Shown here: piece by piece, positions 38,215 to 47,936 of the stretch
How positions within the stretch are numbered: position 1 is the stretch's first letter
Layout of the letters: each line of letters opens with the position of its first letter
NCBI RefSeq assembly: GCF_037911135.1
Contig: NZ_JBBLYU010000004.1
Location: forward strand, 283,617 to 347,616
Source of the DNA: Phaeobacter sp. A36a-5a
Lineage (GTDB): Bacteria > Pseudomonadota > Alphaproteobacteria > Rhodobacterales > Rhodobacteraceae
DNA: 64,000 bases
Reading direction: 5' to 3'
Notes under the pieces: generated by a model
Database searches by the model: none
What the model saw: only the letters and a program-made list of their open reading frames with translations
Told to the model about the DNA's origin: nothing
Program-made: the position numbers and the translations under genes

Positions 38215-39048
38215 ATGAAACACCTGATTGCCACCACAGCCCTGGCCAGCGTTGCTCTGACACCGATTGCAGCCACTGCCGCGGAATGTACCAATGACAC
38301 CTGGAACCGGATTCAGGAGCGCGGCAAGATCGTTGTCGGCGTCAAAGCAGACTACAAGCCCTGGGGTTTCCGGGACACTGACGGCTCGATTGTCGGCATG
38401 GAAATTGACATGGCCCAGGATGTTGCTGAGACACTTGGCGTTGAACTGGAACTGACCCCCGTCGTCGCTTCGAACCGGATGCAGTTTCTGGAGCAGGGTC
38501 AGATTGATCTGATGATTGCCACCATGACCGACCGCGCCGACCGCCGTGAAATCGTCGGAATTGTCGGCCCGAATTACTATACGTCGGGCACCAATATCCT
38601 CGCCCCGAAGGCATTGGGGTTCTCTTCTTGGGATGAATTGAACGGCAAACCGGTCTGCGGCGTGCAAGGTGCGTTCTACAATCAGATTATTGAAGACAAA
38701 TACGGCGCCCAAATCGTAGCCTTTGGCGGGTCCGCCGAAGCTCGCCAGGCGTTGCGTGACAAGAAATGTGTTGCCTTCGTCTATGACGATTCCTCTATCG
38801 GCTCGGCAATTGCTTCCGGCGAATGGGCAGACTTCGAAATGCCGCTGGCCTCCGAAGACGACAGCCCTTGGGGCCTGGCGGTTCCGAAGGGCGAAGAAAG
38901 CTGTGTCTTTGGCCGTTTCATGACCGGCATGCAGTACGGCTGGCATCAGGATGGCAGCCTGATCGAGTGGGAAACCAAATGGGGCATCAAACCGACGGCC
39001 TACCTGCAGAACCTGAACGCCAAACTGGCGGACCCGGTTGCAGAATAA
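38215..39048 (+). CDS. Amino-acid ABC transporter substrate-binding protein
   Basis: 277 residues with a Sec signal peptide (MKHLIATTALASVALTPIAA). The SBP_bac_3 fold shows KIVVGVKADYKPWGF, VGMEIDMAQDVAETLGVELEL and IATMTDRADRREIV. The family binds polar or acidic amino acids. It is the first gene of a four-gene operon with two permeases and one ATPase, all on the plus strand, and GGGAGAG precedes the ATG. Confidence 0.94.
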   Translation: MKHLIATTALASVALTPIAATAAECTNDTWNRIQERGKIVVGVKADYKPWGFRDTDGSIVGMEIDMAQDVAETLGVELELTPVVASNRMQFLEQGQIDLMIATMTDRADRREIVGIVGPNYYTSGTNILAPKALGFSSWDELNGKPVCGVQGAFYNQIIEDKYGAQIVAFGGSAEARQALRDKKCVAFVYDDSSIGSAIASGEWADFEMPLASEDDSPWGLAVPKGEESCVFGRFMTGMQYGWHQDGSLIEWETKWGIKPTAYLQNLNAKLADPVAE

Positions 39049-39075
39049 GCATTGGCCATAGGGGAGACCGTCGGC

Positions 39076-39831
39076 ATGACTGGTTTCGAAGCGTTTTTTG
39101 TGCAGCTTGCCGAGGATTTCCCGCGCTGGAATTTCATCTGGCTTTATGACGAGAAACAGGCCGGACGCATACTGTCCGGCCTGTGGATGACAGTGAAGCT
39201 CAGCTTTGCCTGTGTGCTGTTTTCATTGGTGATCGGCATTGCAGGAGCTTGGCTGCAAGGGGCCCGCAACCGCATCCTGCGCGCGGGTGTTCAAGGCTAT
39301 ATCCAGTTCTTCCGGAACACACCGCCGCTGGTGCAGCTGCTGTTCTTCTACTTTGCATTGGGTCAGTTCACGCCCGTGGTAACCGGTCCCGACGGCTGGA
39401 CCGAGGTGCCAGTGATCTCAGCTGCCGGCTGGGCTATCATTTCGCTTTCGTTTTTTGCGGGGGCTTTCAACGTCGAAATCTTCCGGGCCGGGATCGAAGC
39501 CGTGCCCTATTCGACCCGCGAGGCCGCAGAAGCGCTGGGGATGAGCCGGACACAAACCTTTACCAATGTGGTCTTCCCGCTGGCACTGCGGGTGTCAATC
39601 CCGGCACTGAACAACAACCTCGTAAACCTGGTGAAGACCACCACCCAGGCTTTTGCCATCGCCGTGCCGGAGCTGCTGTATGAAAGCGTCTCTGTCTGGA
39701 ACGATTTCCCATCGGCGCAGAACCCGACAATGCTGCTTCTTTTCGTTGTCTACCTGGGCCTGGTCGGGGTGCTGGTCTTTGGCATGAACTCCTGGGAACG
39801 CAAGATGAGGATACCGGGCTATGGCCAGTAA
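39076..39831 (+). CDS. Amino-acid ABC transporter permease (HisM/GltJ type)
   Basis: 251 residues. Helices start near residue 40, and the permease core has the EAA-loop stretch STREAAEALGMSRTQTF. I choose the ATG at 39076, which has GGGGAG ten bases upstream; a TTG eight codons earlier is less likely. Its stop overlaps the next permease by 11 bp. Confidence 0.92.
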   Translation: MTGFEAFFVQLAEDFPRWNFIWLYDEKQAGRILSGLWMTVKLSFACVLFSLVIGIAGAWLQGARNRILRAGVQGYIQFFRNTPPLVQLLFFYFALGQFTPVVTGPDGWTEVPVISAAGWAIISLSFFAGAFNVEIFRAGIEAVPYSTREAAEALGMSRTQTFTNVVFPLALRVSIPALNNNLVNLVKTTTQAFAIAVPELLYESVSVWNDFPSAQNPTMLLLFVVYLGLVGVLVFGMNSWERKMRIPGYGQ

Positions 39832-40708
39832 CAACCTTCCGGGCATTACCGGCCCGGCCGGCACCGATCTGCCGGTCCTGAAACCCTATGTCCTTTCCGG
39901 TGGAACCTACGACGAGATGTTTCTGGTCCGTTGGCTGGCCAGCATCCCACCGCAGTTCATCCTGCTGATGTTGCTGGCCTGGCCGACCCTGGCTCTTGCT
40001 CAAACCGCCAGCCATGGCATGGGTGATGCCTTTGCGGCTCTTTGGCGCTGGATACCGTTTCTGACCTTTCAGGGCTTTGTTTTCAATGTCGTGATTTCGG
40101 TTTTTTCAATGCTGATCGGTACCTTCGCCGGAGCGGCTTTGGGGCTTGGTCAGATTTCCCAGAACAATTGGCTTCGGCGGCTGAGCTGGGGAGTTACCCA
40201 GCTGTTCCGCAATGCGCCTTGGCTGGTAATCCTGTTTATCGTGCTGCTGGCCTTTCCGTTTGAGATCGAAATCTTCGGCCTGGTGATCCCCGTCCCAGCC
40301 TGGATGAAGGCTGTCATCGGATTGTCCCTTCCGATTATGGCGAACATCTCCGAAATTGTGCGCGGAGCTGTGATGTCTGTACCGTCGGCACAATGGGAAG
40401 CGGCCGAAGCGCTGTCCTTCTCCAGGACGCAAACCCTGTGGCAGATCATTCTGCCGCAATGCTTCAAACGCATGATCCCGCCGTGGATGAACTGGTATGC
40501 CATCCTGACAATGGCGACCCCGTTGTGTTCGCTTTTGGGGGTCGGCGAAATCATCACCTTTTCGCGCCAGGCAATGGAGGCCGAAAACAACCGGCCTGAG
40601 CTTCTGGTGCCGTTCTTCGGGTACGCGCTGGTGCTGTTTTTTGCCTATTGCTACCCGATCGCCCGCATCACAATCGCGCTGGAAAAGCGCTTTGCAGTCA
40701 AACTCTGA
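39821..40708 (+). CDS. Amino-acid ABC transporter permease, second subunit
   Basis: 295 residues, longer than its partner at the N-terminus, with a hydrophobic segment at about 45-61 (FILLMLLAWPTLALA) ahead of the normal five-helix core. The EAA-type loop is SAQWEAAEALSFSRTQTL. It overlaps the first permease gene by 11 bp, which suggests coupled synthesis of the channel heterodimer. Confidence 0.92.
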   Translation: MASNNLPGITGPAGTDLPVLKPYVLSGGTYDEMFLVRWLASIPPQFILLMLLAWPTLALAQTASHGMGDAFAALWRWIPFLTFQGFVFNVVISVFSMLIGTFAGAALGLGQISQNNWLRRLSWGVTQLFRNAPWLVILFIVLLAFPFEIEIFGLVIPVPAWMKAVIGLSLPIMANISEIVRGAVMSVPSAQWEAAEALSFSRTQTLWQIILPQCFKRMIPPWMNWYAILTMATPLCSLLGVGEIITFSRQAMEAENNRPELLVPFFGYALVLFFAYCYPIARITIALEKRFAVKL

Positions 40709-40720
40709 AAGGTCCGGACG

Positions 40721-41470
40721 ATGAATACTTGGACATCTGATCAGCCGATAATCTCCATCCGGGATGTGCGCAAATCCTTTGGGCAAATTGAAATCCTCAA
40801 AGGTGTCAGCATGGACATCATGAAAGGAGAGGTGATCTGTATCATCGGCCCGTCCGGGTCCGGCAAGTCGACGCTGATCCGCTGCATCAATGCCCTGAAC
40901 GATATCCAGGGCGGTTCGATAACTGTTGAAGGCCAGGAAGTGCATGACGCACAGCTCGATCGGCTACAGCTGCGCAAGAAAGTCGGAATGGTGTTTCAGC
41001 AATACAACTTGTTTCCGCACAAGACCGCGCTGGAAAACGTGATGATGGCACCGGTAAAAGTGCTTAAGGAAAACAAGACCGAGGTCGAGGAACGCGCGCG
41101 CGCGTTGCTGAAAAAGGTTCGGCTGGAAGGCAAAGAGCACAGTTATCCCGGCGAGTTGTCGGGTGGCCAGCAGCAGCGGGTTGCCATCGCGCGCAGCCTG
41201 GCGATGCGTCCTGATGTCATGCTGTTTGACGAGGTGACCGCAGCGCTGGACCCGGAAACCGTAAAGGAAGTGCTGGTTACCATTAAGGATCTGGCGGCGG
41301 ATGGGATGACTTGCATCCTGGTAACACATGAAATGGGGTTTGCCCGTGAAGTGGCTGACCACATCTATTTCACCGATAAAGGGGTGATCGTCGAGCACGG
41401 CTCACCTGAAACCTTCTTTGACAACGCCAAAGATCCGCGCACGAAAGAGTTTCTGAGCCAGATCCTGTAA
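40721..41470 (+). CDS. Amino-acid ABC transporter ATP-binding protein (GlnQ/HisP type)
   Basis: 249 residues with Walker [11 protein letters not shown]-loop [10 protein letters not shown], signature [15 protein letters not shown], Walker [13 protein letters not shown] and H-loop VTHEMGFA. All catalytic residues are present. It is the last gene of the importer operon. The Val in DEVTAALD, in place of Pro, is common in this subfamily. Confidence 0.95.
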   Translation: MNTWTSDQPIISIRDVRKSFGQIEILKGVSMDIMKGEVICIIGPSGSGKSTLIRCINALNDIQGGSITVEGQEVHDAQLDRLQLRKKVGMVFQQYNLFPHKTALENVMMAPVKVLKENKTEVEERARALLKKVRLEGKEHSYPGELSGGQQQRVAIARSLAMRPDVMLFDEVTAALDPETVKEVLVTIKDLAADGMTCILVTHEMGFAREVADHIYFTDKGVIVEHGSPETFFDNAKDPRTKEFLSQIL

Positions 41471-41588
41471 CTGCTGCAGGGCACAGAATGGCCGGACTGG
41501 CCTGCTCTGTTCTGAGATCCTTCGAGGAGCATGTTTCAGAAACCATTGCCGGTGCTCCAGCAAGGATGATCATTCGTGGGGTAGACAG

Positions 41589-42593
41589 ATGAGCCGCAGC
41601 AAGCCCTCGGACCAGCTTCCGGATTTTTCGCTCCTGCGGAATTTCTGCATCATTGCCGGTTCGGCCAGTCTCACCGAAGCGGCCGCAAAATGCGACTTAT
41701 CTCAACCCGCGCTTTCTCAGCAATTGCAGCGGCTCGAAGCAGCTTTGGGTGTTTTGCTGATAGAGCGGAACACCCGGCCGATCCGCCTGACCCGGGCAGG
41801 AAAGCGTCTTGCGGAAGGGCTGCCCAGCCAGTTGCAGGATCTGGTGAGATTGGTCGAACACGTACGCTCGACACCGAATGTCAGCCGCAAGAAGCTCAGG
41901 ATTGCGATGCCGGACAGCATGTCCTGCACAATGGGGGCTGAATTCCTTTCAGTAGCGGCCTCTCTTGCGGAGTCGGTGGAGTTGAGCGCGGGGATCTCCC
42001 CATGGGCGGATGACGCGCTATTGGGGCGCAGCTTCGATCTGATGGTCGACAGCCCGCCCTATGACACGCTTGGTTATGTGAACCCGGCCAAAATCTTCAT
42101 AGATCCTTATGTCCTGGTCTACCCCGCCTCGCTGCCTCGCAAGCGGCCGGAAGACTTTGTCGTCACCGACCCGCAGATCGCCTATGCGCCGACCACAAAG
42201 TTCGGAGTGCGCGCAGCCAGGATTGCGCGGCAACTGGGAGCGGATGACGAGCCAGCCTTCAGCTTTGATTCAAGCCAAAGCCTGCTGCGCTTTGTTCAGG
42301 TCGGTTATGGCTGGGCCGTAACTTCTGTCCTGTGTCTTTATCAGACACCTGCAGCTTTACGTGATCTTTCGATTTTCCCTGCGCCGCCAGAAGCATGCCG
42401 CACGCTGATGCTTCTCAGCCGCACTGAAGAAATGCAGGAGCTGTCCCAAGACGTGAACCAACGGCTGGTCAAAGTGTTCAAAGAGCTGGTGGACGGCCCC
42501 TGGCAAAAAATGTCGCCTGAGGCCGCGAGTTACTTGAGACTAGCGAACCCGGATATCTTTTCTGCCCCAGATACGCCGCTGCCGGACGGCTAA
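41589..42593 (+). CDS. LysR-family transcriptional regulator
   Basis: 334 residues. The N-terminal winged helix (about 14-75) contains SLTEAAAKCDLSQPALSQQL and QRLEAALGVLLIERN, followed by a LysR substrate-binding domain (about 100-305). It lies 118 bp after the amino-acid ABC operon in the same direction and is convergent with the amidotransferase gene (4-bp gap). It may control either neighbouring transport operon; the target cannot be told from the sequence. Confidence 0.92.
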   Translation: MSRSKPSDQLPDFSLLRNFCIIAGSASLTEAAAKCDLSQPALSQQLQRLEAALGVLLIERNTRPIRLTRAGKRLAEGLPSQLQDLVRLVEHVRSTPNVSRKKLRIAMPDSMSCTMGAEFLSVAASLAESVELSAGISPWADDALLGRSFDLMVDSPPYDTLGYVNPAKIFIDPYVLVYPASLPRKRPEDFVVTDPQIAYAPTTKFGVRAARIARQLGADDEPAFSFDSSQSLLRFVQVGYGWAVTSVLCLYQTPAALRDLSIFPAPPEACRTLMLLSRTEEMQELSQDVNQRLVKVFKELVDGPWQKMSPEAASYLRLANPDIFSAPDTPLPDG

Positions 42594-42597
42594 GTGG

Positions 42598-43401
42598 TCA
42601 AGCCGTTAGCGCTACCTGGCCTGCAACATACTGAATCCAATTTGTCAGTTCCCGGGTCCGGGTATTGATTTCAAAGTCATCGACAGAACAGCCCAGCCGA
42701 TTTGCGGTTTCCGGATCGCTTTCAACCGTCAGCAAATCCTCGACAGCAACACCGGTGTTGAAAAACAGGCTGCCGTTCTCACGGATCGCATTGGCCACGA
42801 TCGAGGGTGAAATTTCAGGATGGTATTGCAGCCCCCAGAAGTCTGCACCGCTTTGGCGCACTGCCATTGCCTGGATAGCGCTATGCGCGTTGAAGGCCAG
42901 GCATTCACCGCCGTCGGGCATGCGGGTGACTTCGTCACGGTGAGCACAAGCAACACTGAAACCTGACCGGCGGCCCTTCATCATCGGGTGTTTCGCGCCC
43001 TCCTCTGTCAGCTCAACATTCAATGCAAGCCCGGTTTCCTTACCCTTTGGGGAAGCGGCGATTTCGCCGCCCAGGCAGATGGTGCCGATCTGCAAGCCGT
43101 AGCAGACACCCAGAACCGGGCGTCCGGTTTCGAAAGCAAGATCGCAAGCCGCCCGGATGGGGCGGGCCAAGTCGTCATTCGCTGGCCATTCGTCGCCGGC
43201 CCCAGTCATAACAATTCCATCCACACCTGCAAAATCCGCGCGTGTCATCTCGGTCTTGTAGGGCTCGGCGACACGGATTTTAATACCTGGTATGACTGCT
43301 GAGAACACCCGGGCAAAGTTTTGCGGCGCGGCCCGTCCTTGCTGACGTCGGCTGCTGGCAAGGTTGGGGGAACTGGATTCTACAATCAGAATTTCGGTCA
43401 T
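42598..43401 (-). CDS. Class I glutamine amidotransferase-like protein
   Basis: 267 residues with the GATase class I fold: oxyanion and nucleophile region VLGVCYGLQIG (Cys100) and His194/Glu196 in LQYHPE, giving a full Cys-His-Glu triad. No synthetase domain is attached, so it could be a stand-alone amidase or a gamma-glutamyl hydrolase. It is the last gene after a peptide-type importer and 56 bp downstream, which suggests it acts on the imported compound. The precise substrate is not deducible. Confidence 0.88.
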   Translation of the reverse strand: MTEILIVESSSPNLASSRRQQGRAAPQNFARVFSAVIPGIKIRVAEPYKTEMTRADFAGVDGIVMTGAGDEWPANDDLARPIRAACDLAFETGRPVLGVCYGLQIGTICLGGEIAASPKGKETGLALNVELTEEGAKHPMMKGRRSGFSVACAHRDEVTRMPDGGECLAFNAHSAIQAMAVRQSGADFWGLQYHPEISPSIVANAIRENGSLFFNTGVAVEDLLTVESDPETANRLGCSVDDFEINTRTRELTNWIQYVAGQVALTA

Positions 43402-43457
43402 GTTCTTCCTTGGTCAATTGAATCGGTTTGCTTCTGAGGGCTTCTTGCGCGGTTTGC

Positions 43458-45548
43458 CTATTCCGCCGCAACCTTGATCACCGGCTTCATGCGCTCCAGC
43501 ACGTCGTCGCTGAGGTGGCATTTGATCTGGTGGCCGCCGTCCAATGTGCGCACCGGCGGGACCTCCTTCTCGCACAGCCCGCCCGGCACTTCGGATTTCC
43601 AGCGGCAGCGGGTCTGGAACGGGCAGCCCGGCGGCGGGTTCATCGCCGAGGGAATGTCGCCTTCCAGAACGATGTGCTCTTTCTCCACGGAGGTATCAGC
43701 AATCGGCACCGCGCTCAGCAGCGCCTCGGTGTAGGGGTGGTAGGGCGGTGCAAACACCTGGTCGGTGTCGCCAAGTTCCACCACATGGCCGAGGTACATC
43801 ACCATCACCCGGTCGGAGAGGTAGCGCACGATGCTGAGGTCGTGGGAGATGAACAGCAGCGTCGTTTTTTCGTTGCGCTGGATCTCCATCAGCAGGTCGG
43901 TGACCGCGGCCTGCACCGACACGTCGAGCGCAGAGACCGGCTCATCCGCCACCACGATGCGGGCGCCGCCGGCAAAGGCGCGGGCGATGCCCACACGCTG
44001 CTTCTGGCCGCCTGACAGCTGCCGCGGCATCCGGTCGGCAAAGGCGCGGGGCAGTTTCACCAGGTCCAGAAGCTCCAGCATGCGCTTGCGCCGTTCGGCC
44101 TCTGAATCGCCGATGCCGAAGATTTCCAATGCCCGCATGATCTGGCGGCCCACGGTCATCGACGGGTTCAGAGTATCGAAGGGGTTCTGGAACACCATCT
44201 GCACGTCGGAGACGGTCCTAGTGTCACGCTCCTCGATCGGGATCTGCTCGATGTTGCGGTTGTCGAGCAGGATCTGGCCCTCGGTGGCGGTTTCCAGTCC
44301 CATCAGCACCTTGGCGAAGGTGGATTTGCCGCAGCCGGACTCGCCGACAATGGCGAGGGTTTCGGATTCGCGGGCCTCGAAGCTGAGGGTTTCGTTGGCT
44401 TTCACCACCTTCTTCTCGCCGCCGCCAAACAGGGCATTGGCCGCAACCTCGTAGTATTTCTTGAGGTTGTCGATCTTGAGGACAACCTTGCCCGGCGCGG
44501 TCTTTTCCTTCTGCTCGCCCGCCGTGACCGGCGCGTTCCAGTCGATTTCCTGGAACTTCAGGCAGCGGGTTTCGTGCCGGTCGTTGCCATGCACCGGCGA
44601 CATCGGGATGACCATGTCCTGATCGCAGCGGCCCTCCTCGAAGTAATCGCAGCGCGGGCCGAAGTTGCAGCCCGGCGGGCGCTCGTGGGGCAGCGGGAAG
44701 TTGCCCGGAATGGCCACCAGCGGGCGGGAGTTCTTGTCGGCGCCGGGCAGCGGGATCGAGCGGAACAGCGCCTGGGTATAGGGATGCTGCATTTCGTCGA
44801 ACACATCGTGGATCGAGCCGCGCTCCACTGCCTCGCCAGAGTACATCACGCACAGGCGGTCGCAGGTTTCCAGCACCAGGCCGAGGTTGTGGGAGATGAA
44901 CAGCATCGAGGTGCCGTATTTCTTGCCCAGGTCCTTGACCAGTTCGACCACTGCGGCCTCCACCGTCACGTCCAGCGCGGTTGTCGGCTCATCCAGGATC
45001 AGCAGCGACGGTTTCGACATCAGCGCCATTGCAATCACGATCCGCTGTTGCTGGCCGCCCGACAGCTGGTGCGGGAAGGAATTCAGCATCCGCTCCGGGT
45101 CGGGCAGGCGCACGTCGGTCACCACTTCCAGCGCGCGCTGATAGGCTTCCTTTTCGCTGACGCCCTCGTGGATCATCGGCACTTCCATCAGCTGCTTGCC
45201 GATCTTCATCGCCGGATTGAGGCTGGCCATCGGCTCCTGATAGATCATCGCGATCTCATTGCCGCGGATGTCGCGGAGTTCTTCGGCGCTCATCTCCGCC
45301 AGATCGCGGCCCTTGAACTTGATGGTGCCGCCGACGACACGGCCGTTCTTGCCCAGATCCTGCATGACGCCAAGCGCCACGGTGGATTTACCGCAGCCGG
45401 ACTCGCCCACAAGGCCCACGGCCTCGCCGGGCTGAACGGTGACCGAGAAGTCCATCACCGCGGGAATTTCCAGCAGCCGGGTGAAGAAGGAGATCGACAG
45501 CTTGTTAATCTCGAGGATCGGGCCGTCGTAATCTGACAGTTTGTTCAT
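43458..45548 (-). CDS. Fused double ATP-binding ABC protein, DppD-DppF type
   Basis: 696 residues made of two ATPase halves. The first has Walker A GESGCGKST near 50, signature LSGGQQQR and Walker B LLILDEPTTALD. The second has GESGCGKST near 404, LSGGQKQR and VVADEPVSALD. Each half ends with the Cys-containing oligopeptide-type C-terminal region (CNFGPRCDYF and CPFQTRCRW). It supplies both ATPases of the importer in one chain, a known arrangement in alphaproteobacterial peptide importers. Confidence 0.94.
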   Translation of the reverse strand: MNKLSDYDGPILEINKLSISFFTRLLEIPAVMDFSVTVQPGEAVGLVGESGCGKSTVALGVMQDLGKNGRVVGGTIKFKGRDLAEMSAEELRDIRGNEIAMIYQEPMASLNPAMKIGKQLMEVPMIHEGVSEKEAYQRALEVVTDVRLPDPERMLNSFPHQLSGGQQQRIVIAMALMSKPSLLILDEPTTALDVTVEAAVVELVKDLGKKYGTSMLFISHNLGLVLETCDRLCVMYSGEAVERGSIHDVFDEMQHPYTQALFRSIPLPGADKNSRPLVAIPGNFPLPHERPPGCNFGPRCDYFEEGRCDQDMVIPMSPVHGNDRHETRCLKFQEIDWNAPVTAGEQKEKTAPGKVVLKIDNLKKYYEVAANALFGGGEKKVVKANETLSFEARESETLAIVGESGCGKSTFAKVLMGLETATEGQILLDNRNIEQIPIEERDTRTVSDVQMVFQNPFDTLNPSMTVGRQIMRALEIFGIGDSEAERRKRMLELLDLVKLPRAFADRMPRQLSGGQKQRVGIARAFAGGARIVVADEPVSALDVSVQAAVTDLLMEIQRNEKTTLLFISHDLSIVRYLSDRVMVMYLGHVVELGDTDQVFAPPYHPYTEALLSAVPIADTSVEKEHIVLEGDIPSAMNPPPGCPFQTRCRWKSEVPGGLCEKEVPPVRTLDGGHQIKCHLSDDVLERMKPVIKVAAE

Positions 45549-45559
45549 TTCTGCCTCCT

Positions 45560-46765
45560 TCAGTCCTTCAGGGATTCTTCGCGCAGGGTGTCCCCCAGCA
45601 GATTGAGGCCTAGTACGAGGCTCATGAGGGCCAAAGCAGGTGCCAAAGCGGGATGAGCATACAGAGCCAGGAACTTCCGGCCTTCGTTGATGGTCGTGCC
45701 CCAGTCCGGGCTTTCCGGGGTCAGGCCGAGGCCGAAGAAGCCCAAAGCGCCCAAAAGGATCGCGGTGTAACCGATGCGCAGGCAGAAATCGACGATCAGC
45801 GGCCCGCGGGCGTTCGGCAGAATTTCCCAGAGCATGATGTACCAGGGACGCTCACCGCGGGTCTGGGCAGCTGCAACAAAATCACGGGTCTTGATGTCCA
45901 GAACCTGTCCGCGCACGATGCGGAACTTGGCAGGCGCACCAACCACCGCGATGATGGCGAAGATGTTCTTGAGCCCAGGCTCGATCAGAAAAATTCCCGT
46001 GGGATCATAGTCAAAGGCAGTTCCGAGATAGACCCAGACGCCAATGCCCAGCGTGATGGCGACCAGCACGTTGCGCAGAACAGGGCGCACATAGAAACGG
46101 GAGTGCCAGAACAGGCAGAAGAAGATCATCGGGAAGATGAAGACGATTGCCGCCAGAACATTGGGAACAGATGCCTGCCAGACATGCCCGGCACCAAAGC
46201 TGATGGCAGGGCCGCCTGCGCGGATTTCCGGTGTCACCAGCAGGTAGAACAGCAGGATGACCGGGAATGCGATAATCAGGTTGGCCGCAAAGGTCAGGGC
46301 CGTGTCCATGCGGCCGCCATAGTAGCCAGCGGGTAGGCCCAGAGTGATCCCCACCAGGAATGCAAAGATTGTCGCAATCGGCGAGACGGTCAGCACGATG
46401 CGGCTGCCGGAAACCATCCGCGAGAACACGTCCCGCGCCAGATTGTCACCGCCCAGCAGATACCAAGTATAGGTATCTTCATCCGCCCCGGGAATGGCGC
46501 TGCCAGGCAGGGCGTTTTTCATGCCGGCGAACTGGCCATAGGGGTCGTGCGTGATGATCTGATTTGCAAAGATTGCAGTCAGAACCCAGAACAGCACCAG
46601 GGAGAAACCCGCGACTCCAATAGGGCTGTCAAAGATCTGACCATAAAGGCCGGTTTTGCGGCGTGTGGCAATGGATCCGGTCAGGATAACTGCCATGCAG
46701 GCCCAGACGGGCAGAAAACGCAGGCTTAGCTGCAAGAGAAGTTCGGGAGTTGTGAGATCAGTCAT
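45560..46765 (-). CDS. Peptide-type ABC transporter permease, DppC family (long form)
   Basis: 401 residues, about 100 more than typical DppC. The extra length is mostly extra membrane segments and a central insertion (around 215-260, including IVFIFPMIFFCLFWHSRFY). A normal C-terminal core has ARGEAA-equivalent AAAQTRGERPWYIMLWEIL. It starts 12 bp after the DppB-like gene and precedes the fused ATPase by 11 bp. Confidence 0.9.
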   Translation of the reverse strand: MTDLTTPELLLQLSLRFLPVWACMAVILTGSIATRRKTGLYGQIFDSPIGVAGFSLVLFWVLTAIFANQIITHDPYGQFAGMKNALPGSAIPGADEDTYTWYLLGGDNLARDVFSRMVSGSRIVLTVSPIATIFAFLVGITLGLPAGYYGGRMDTALTFAANLIIAFPVILLFYLLVTPEIRAGGPAISFGAGHVWQASVPNVLAAIVFIFPMIFFCLFWHSRFYVRPVLRNVLVAITLGIGVWVYLGTAFDYDPTGIFLIEPGLKNIFAIIAVVGAPAKFRIVRGQVLDIKTRDFVAAAQTRGERPWYIMLWEILPNARGPLIVDFCLRIGYTAILLGALGFFGLGLTPESPDWGTTINEGRKFLALYAHPALAPALALMSLVLGLNLLGDTLREESLKD

Positions 46766-46777
46766 GGTCCCGGATCC

Positions 46778-47863
46778 TTAGTTGACGCGGATGCGCGGGT
46801 TGAGGAAGACATAGCCGATGTCGGAGATGAGCTGGGTCAGCAGCACCACGATTACCGCAACTACAGAAATGCCCATCAGCAGTTCGATGTCATTGTTGCC
46901 CGCGGCCTGAACCAGCGCCCAGCCGAAACCCTTGTAATTGAAAATCGTTTCCACGATGACAACACCGGTCAGCAGCCAGGGAATTTGCAGCATGATCACA
47001 GTAAAAGGGGTAATCATTGCATTCCTGAGCGCGTGTTTCAGCACAATGGAACGGAAGCTCACCCCTTTCAGGCGGGCGGTGCGGATGTACTGCGCGGTCA
47101 TCACCTCGATCATCGAGGCGCGGGTCATCCGGGCGATGTAGCCCATACCGTAGAAGGTCAGCGCCAGGACAGGCAGGGTGAAGTTGGCAAAGGTAATGCC
47201 CTGCATCGCTGTGGCGGCAGAGGCTTTGAACAGGGTTGGGCCGTCAATCAGGCCCCAGTCTGCCAGCAGCGGTGAAATCCCCGCATTTTTTGAAGCGAAA
47301 AAGGATATCAGCACCACCGCAGATACATACTCCGGGGTGGAGGTGGTAATGATCGAGAACGTAGAGAGCAGCCGGTCGACCCAGGAGCCTTCGTGCATGC
47401 CGGCCAGAACTCCGATCAGCAGAGATAGCGGCACCATGACACAGAGCACCGCAAGCATCAGATAACCGGTGGTGCCTAGCCTTTTGGCGATGACGGTGCT
47501 GACCTCTTCCTTGAACACCGTGGAGAAGCCGAACTCACCCTGAAGTACTCCGCAGTACAGCGGAGCCGCTTCCGCAGGACGCACCGGCCTCGAACAGCGG
47601 GTGTGTATTTCTCCGCCCGTACCGCTCAGCCGCGCGGAAGGGACGATCCCAAGCCATTCGCCATACTTGGAAAAGATGTCCTGCGTATAGCCGCGGTCCG
47701 CCAGCCAGGAGAGGACTTCAGCGTCGCTCATACGGGCATTGGCCTCTGTCTTGGCCAGCTTTTCAAGATTGGGCATTAGATTGGTCAGGAAGAAGACCAC
47801 AAAGGTCAGGCAAGCCGCCGTCAAAAACATGACGCCGAACCGCCGCAGAATGAAGTGTCGCAT
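46778..47863 (-). CDS. Peptide-type ABC transporter permease, DppB family
   Basis: 361 residues. An N-terminal helix (about 9-30) is followed by a large periplasmic loop with two Cys (CSRPVRPAEAAPLYC), then five core helices. The EAA-type motif is TARLKGVSFRSIVLKHALR. It pairs with the downstream DppC-like permease. Confidence 0.92.
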   Translation of the reverse strand: MRHFILRRFGVMFLTAACLTFVVFFLTNLMPNLEKLAKTEANARMSDAEVLSWLADRGYTQDIFSKYGEWLGIVPSARLSGTGGEIHTRCSRPVRPAEAAPLYCGVLQGEFGFSTVFKEEVSTVIAKRLGTTGYLMLAVLCVMVPLSLLIGVLAGMHEGSWVDRLLSTFSIITTSTPEYVSAVVLISFFASKNAGISPLLADWGLIDGPTLFKASAATAMQGITFANFTLPVLALTFYGMGYIARMTRASMIEVMTAQYIRTARLKGVSFRSIVLKHALRNAMITPFTVIMLQIPWLLTGVVIVETIFNYKGFGWALVQAAGNNDIELLMGISVVAVIVVLLTQLISDIGYVFLNPRIRVN

Positions 47864-47881
47864 GGTAACTCCGAGTGTTCA

Positions 47882-47918
47882 GGCAGGCCACGGGGGGAGC
47901 ACAGGTCCGCAGCCTGCC
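47882..47918 (-). promoter_or_regulatory. Stem-loop between binding-protein and permease genes
   Basis: A perfect 7-bp stem GGCAGGC/GCCTGCC with inner CGG/CCG pairs. Such hairpins often protect the binding-protein mRNA and lower expression of the permease genes. Role inferred from position. Confidence 0.4.
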
Positions 47919-47936
47919 GTGCCTAAACGCTAGGGT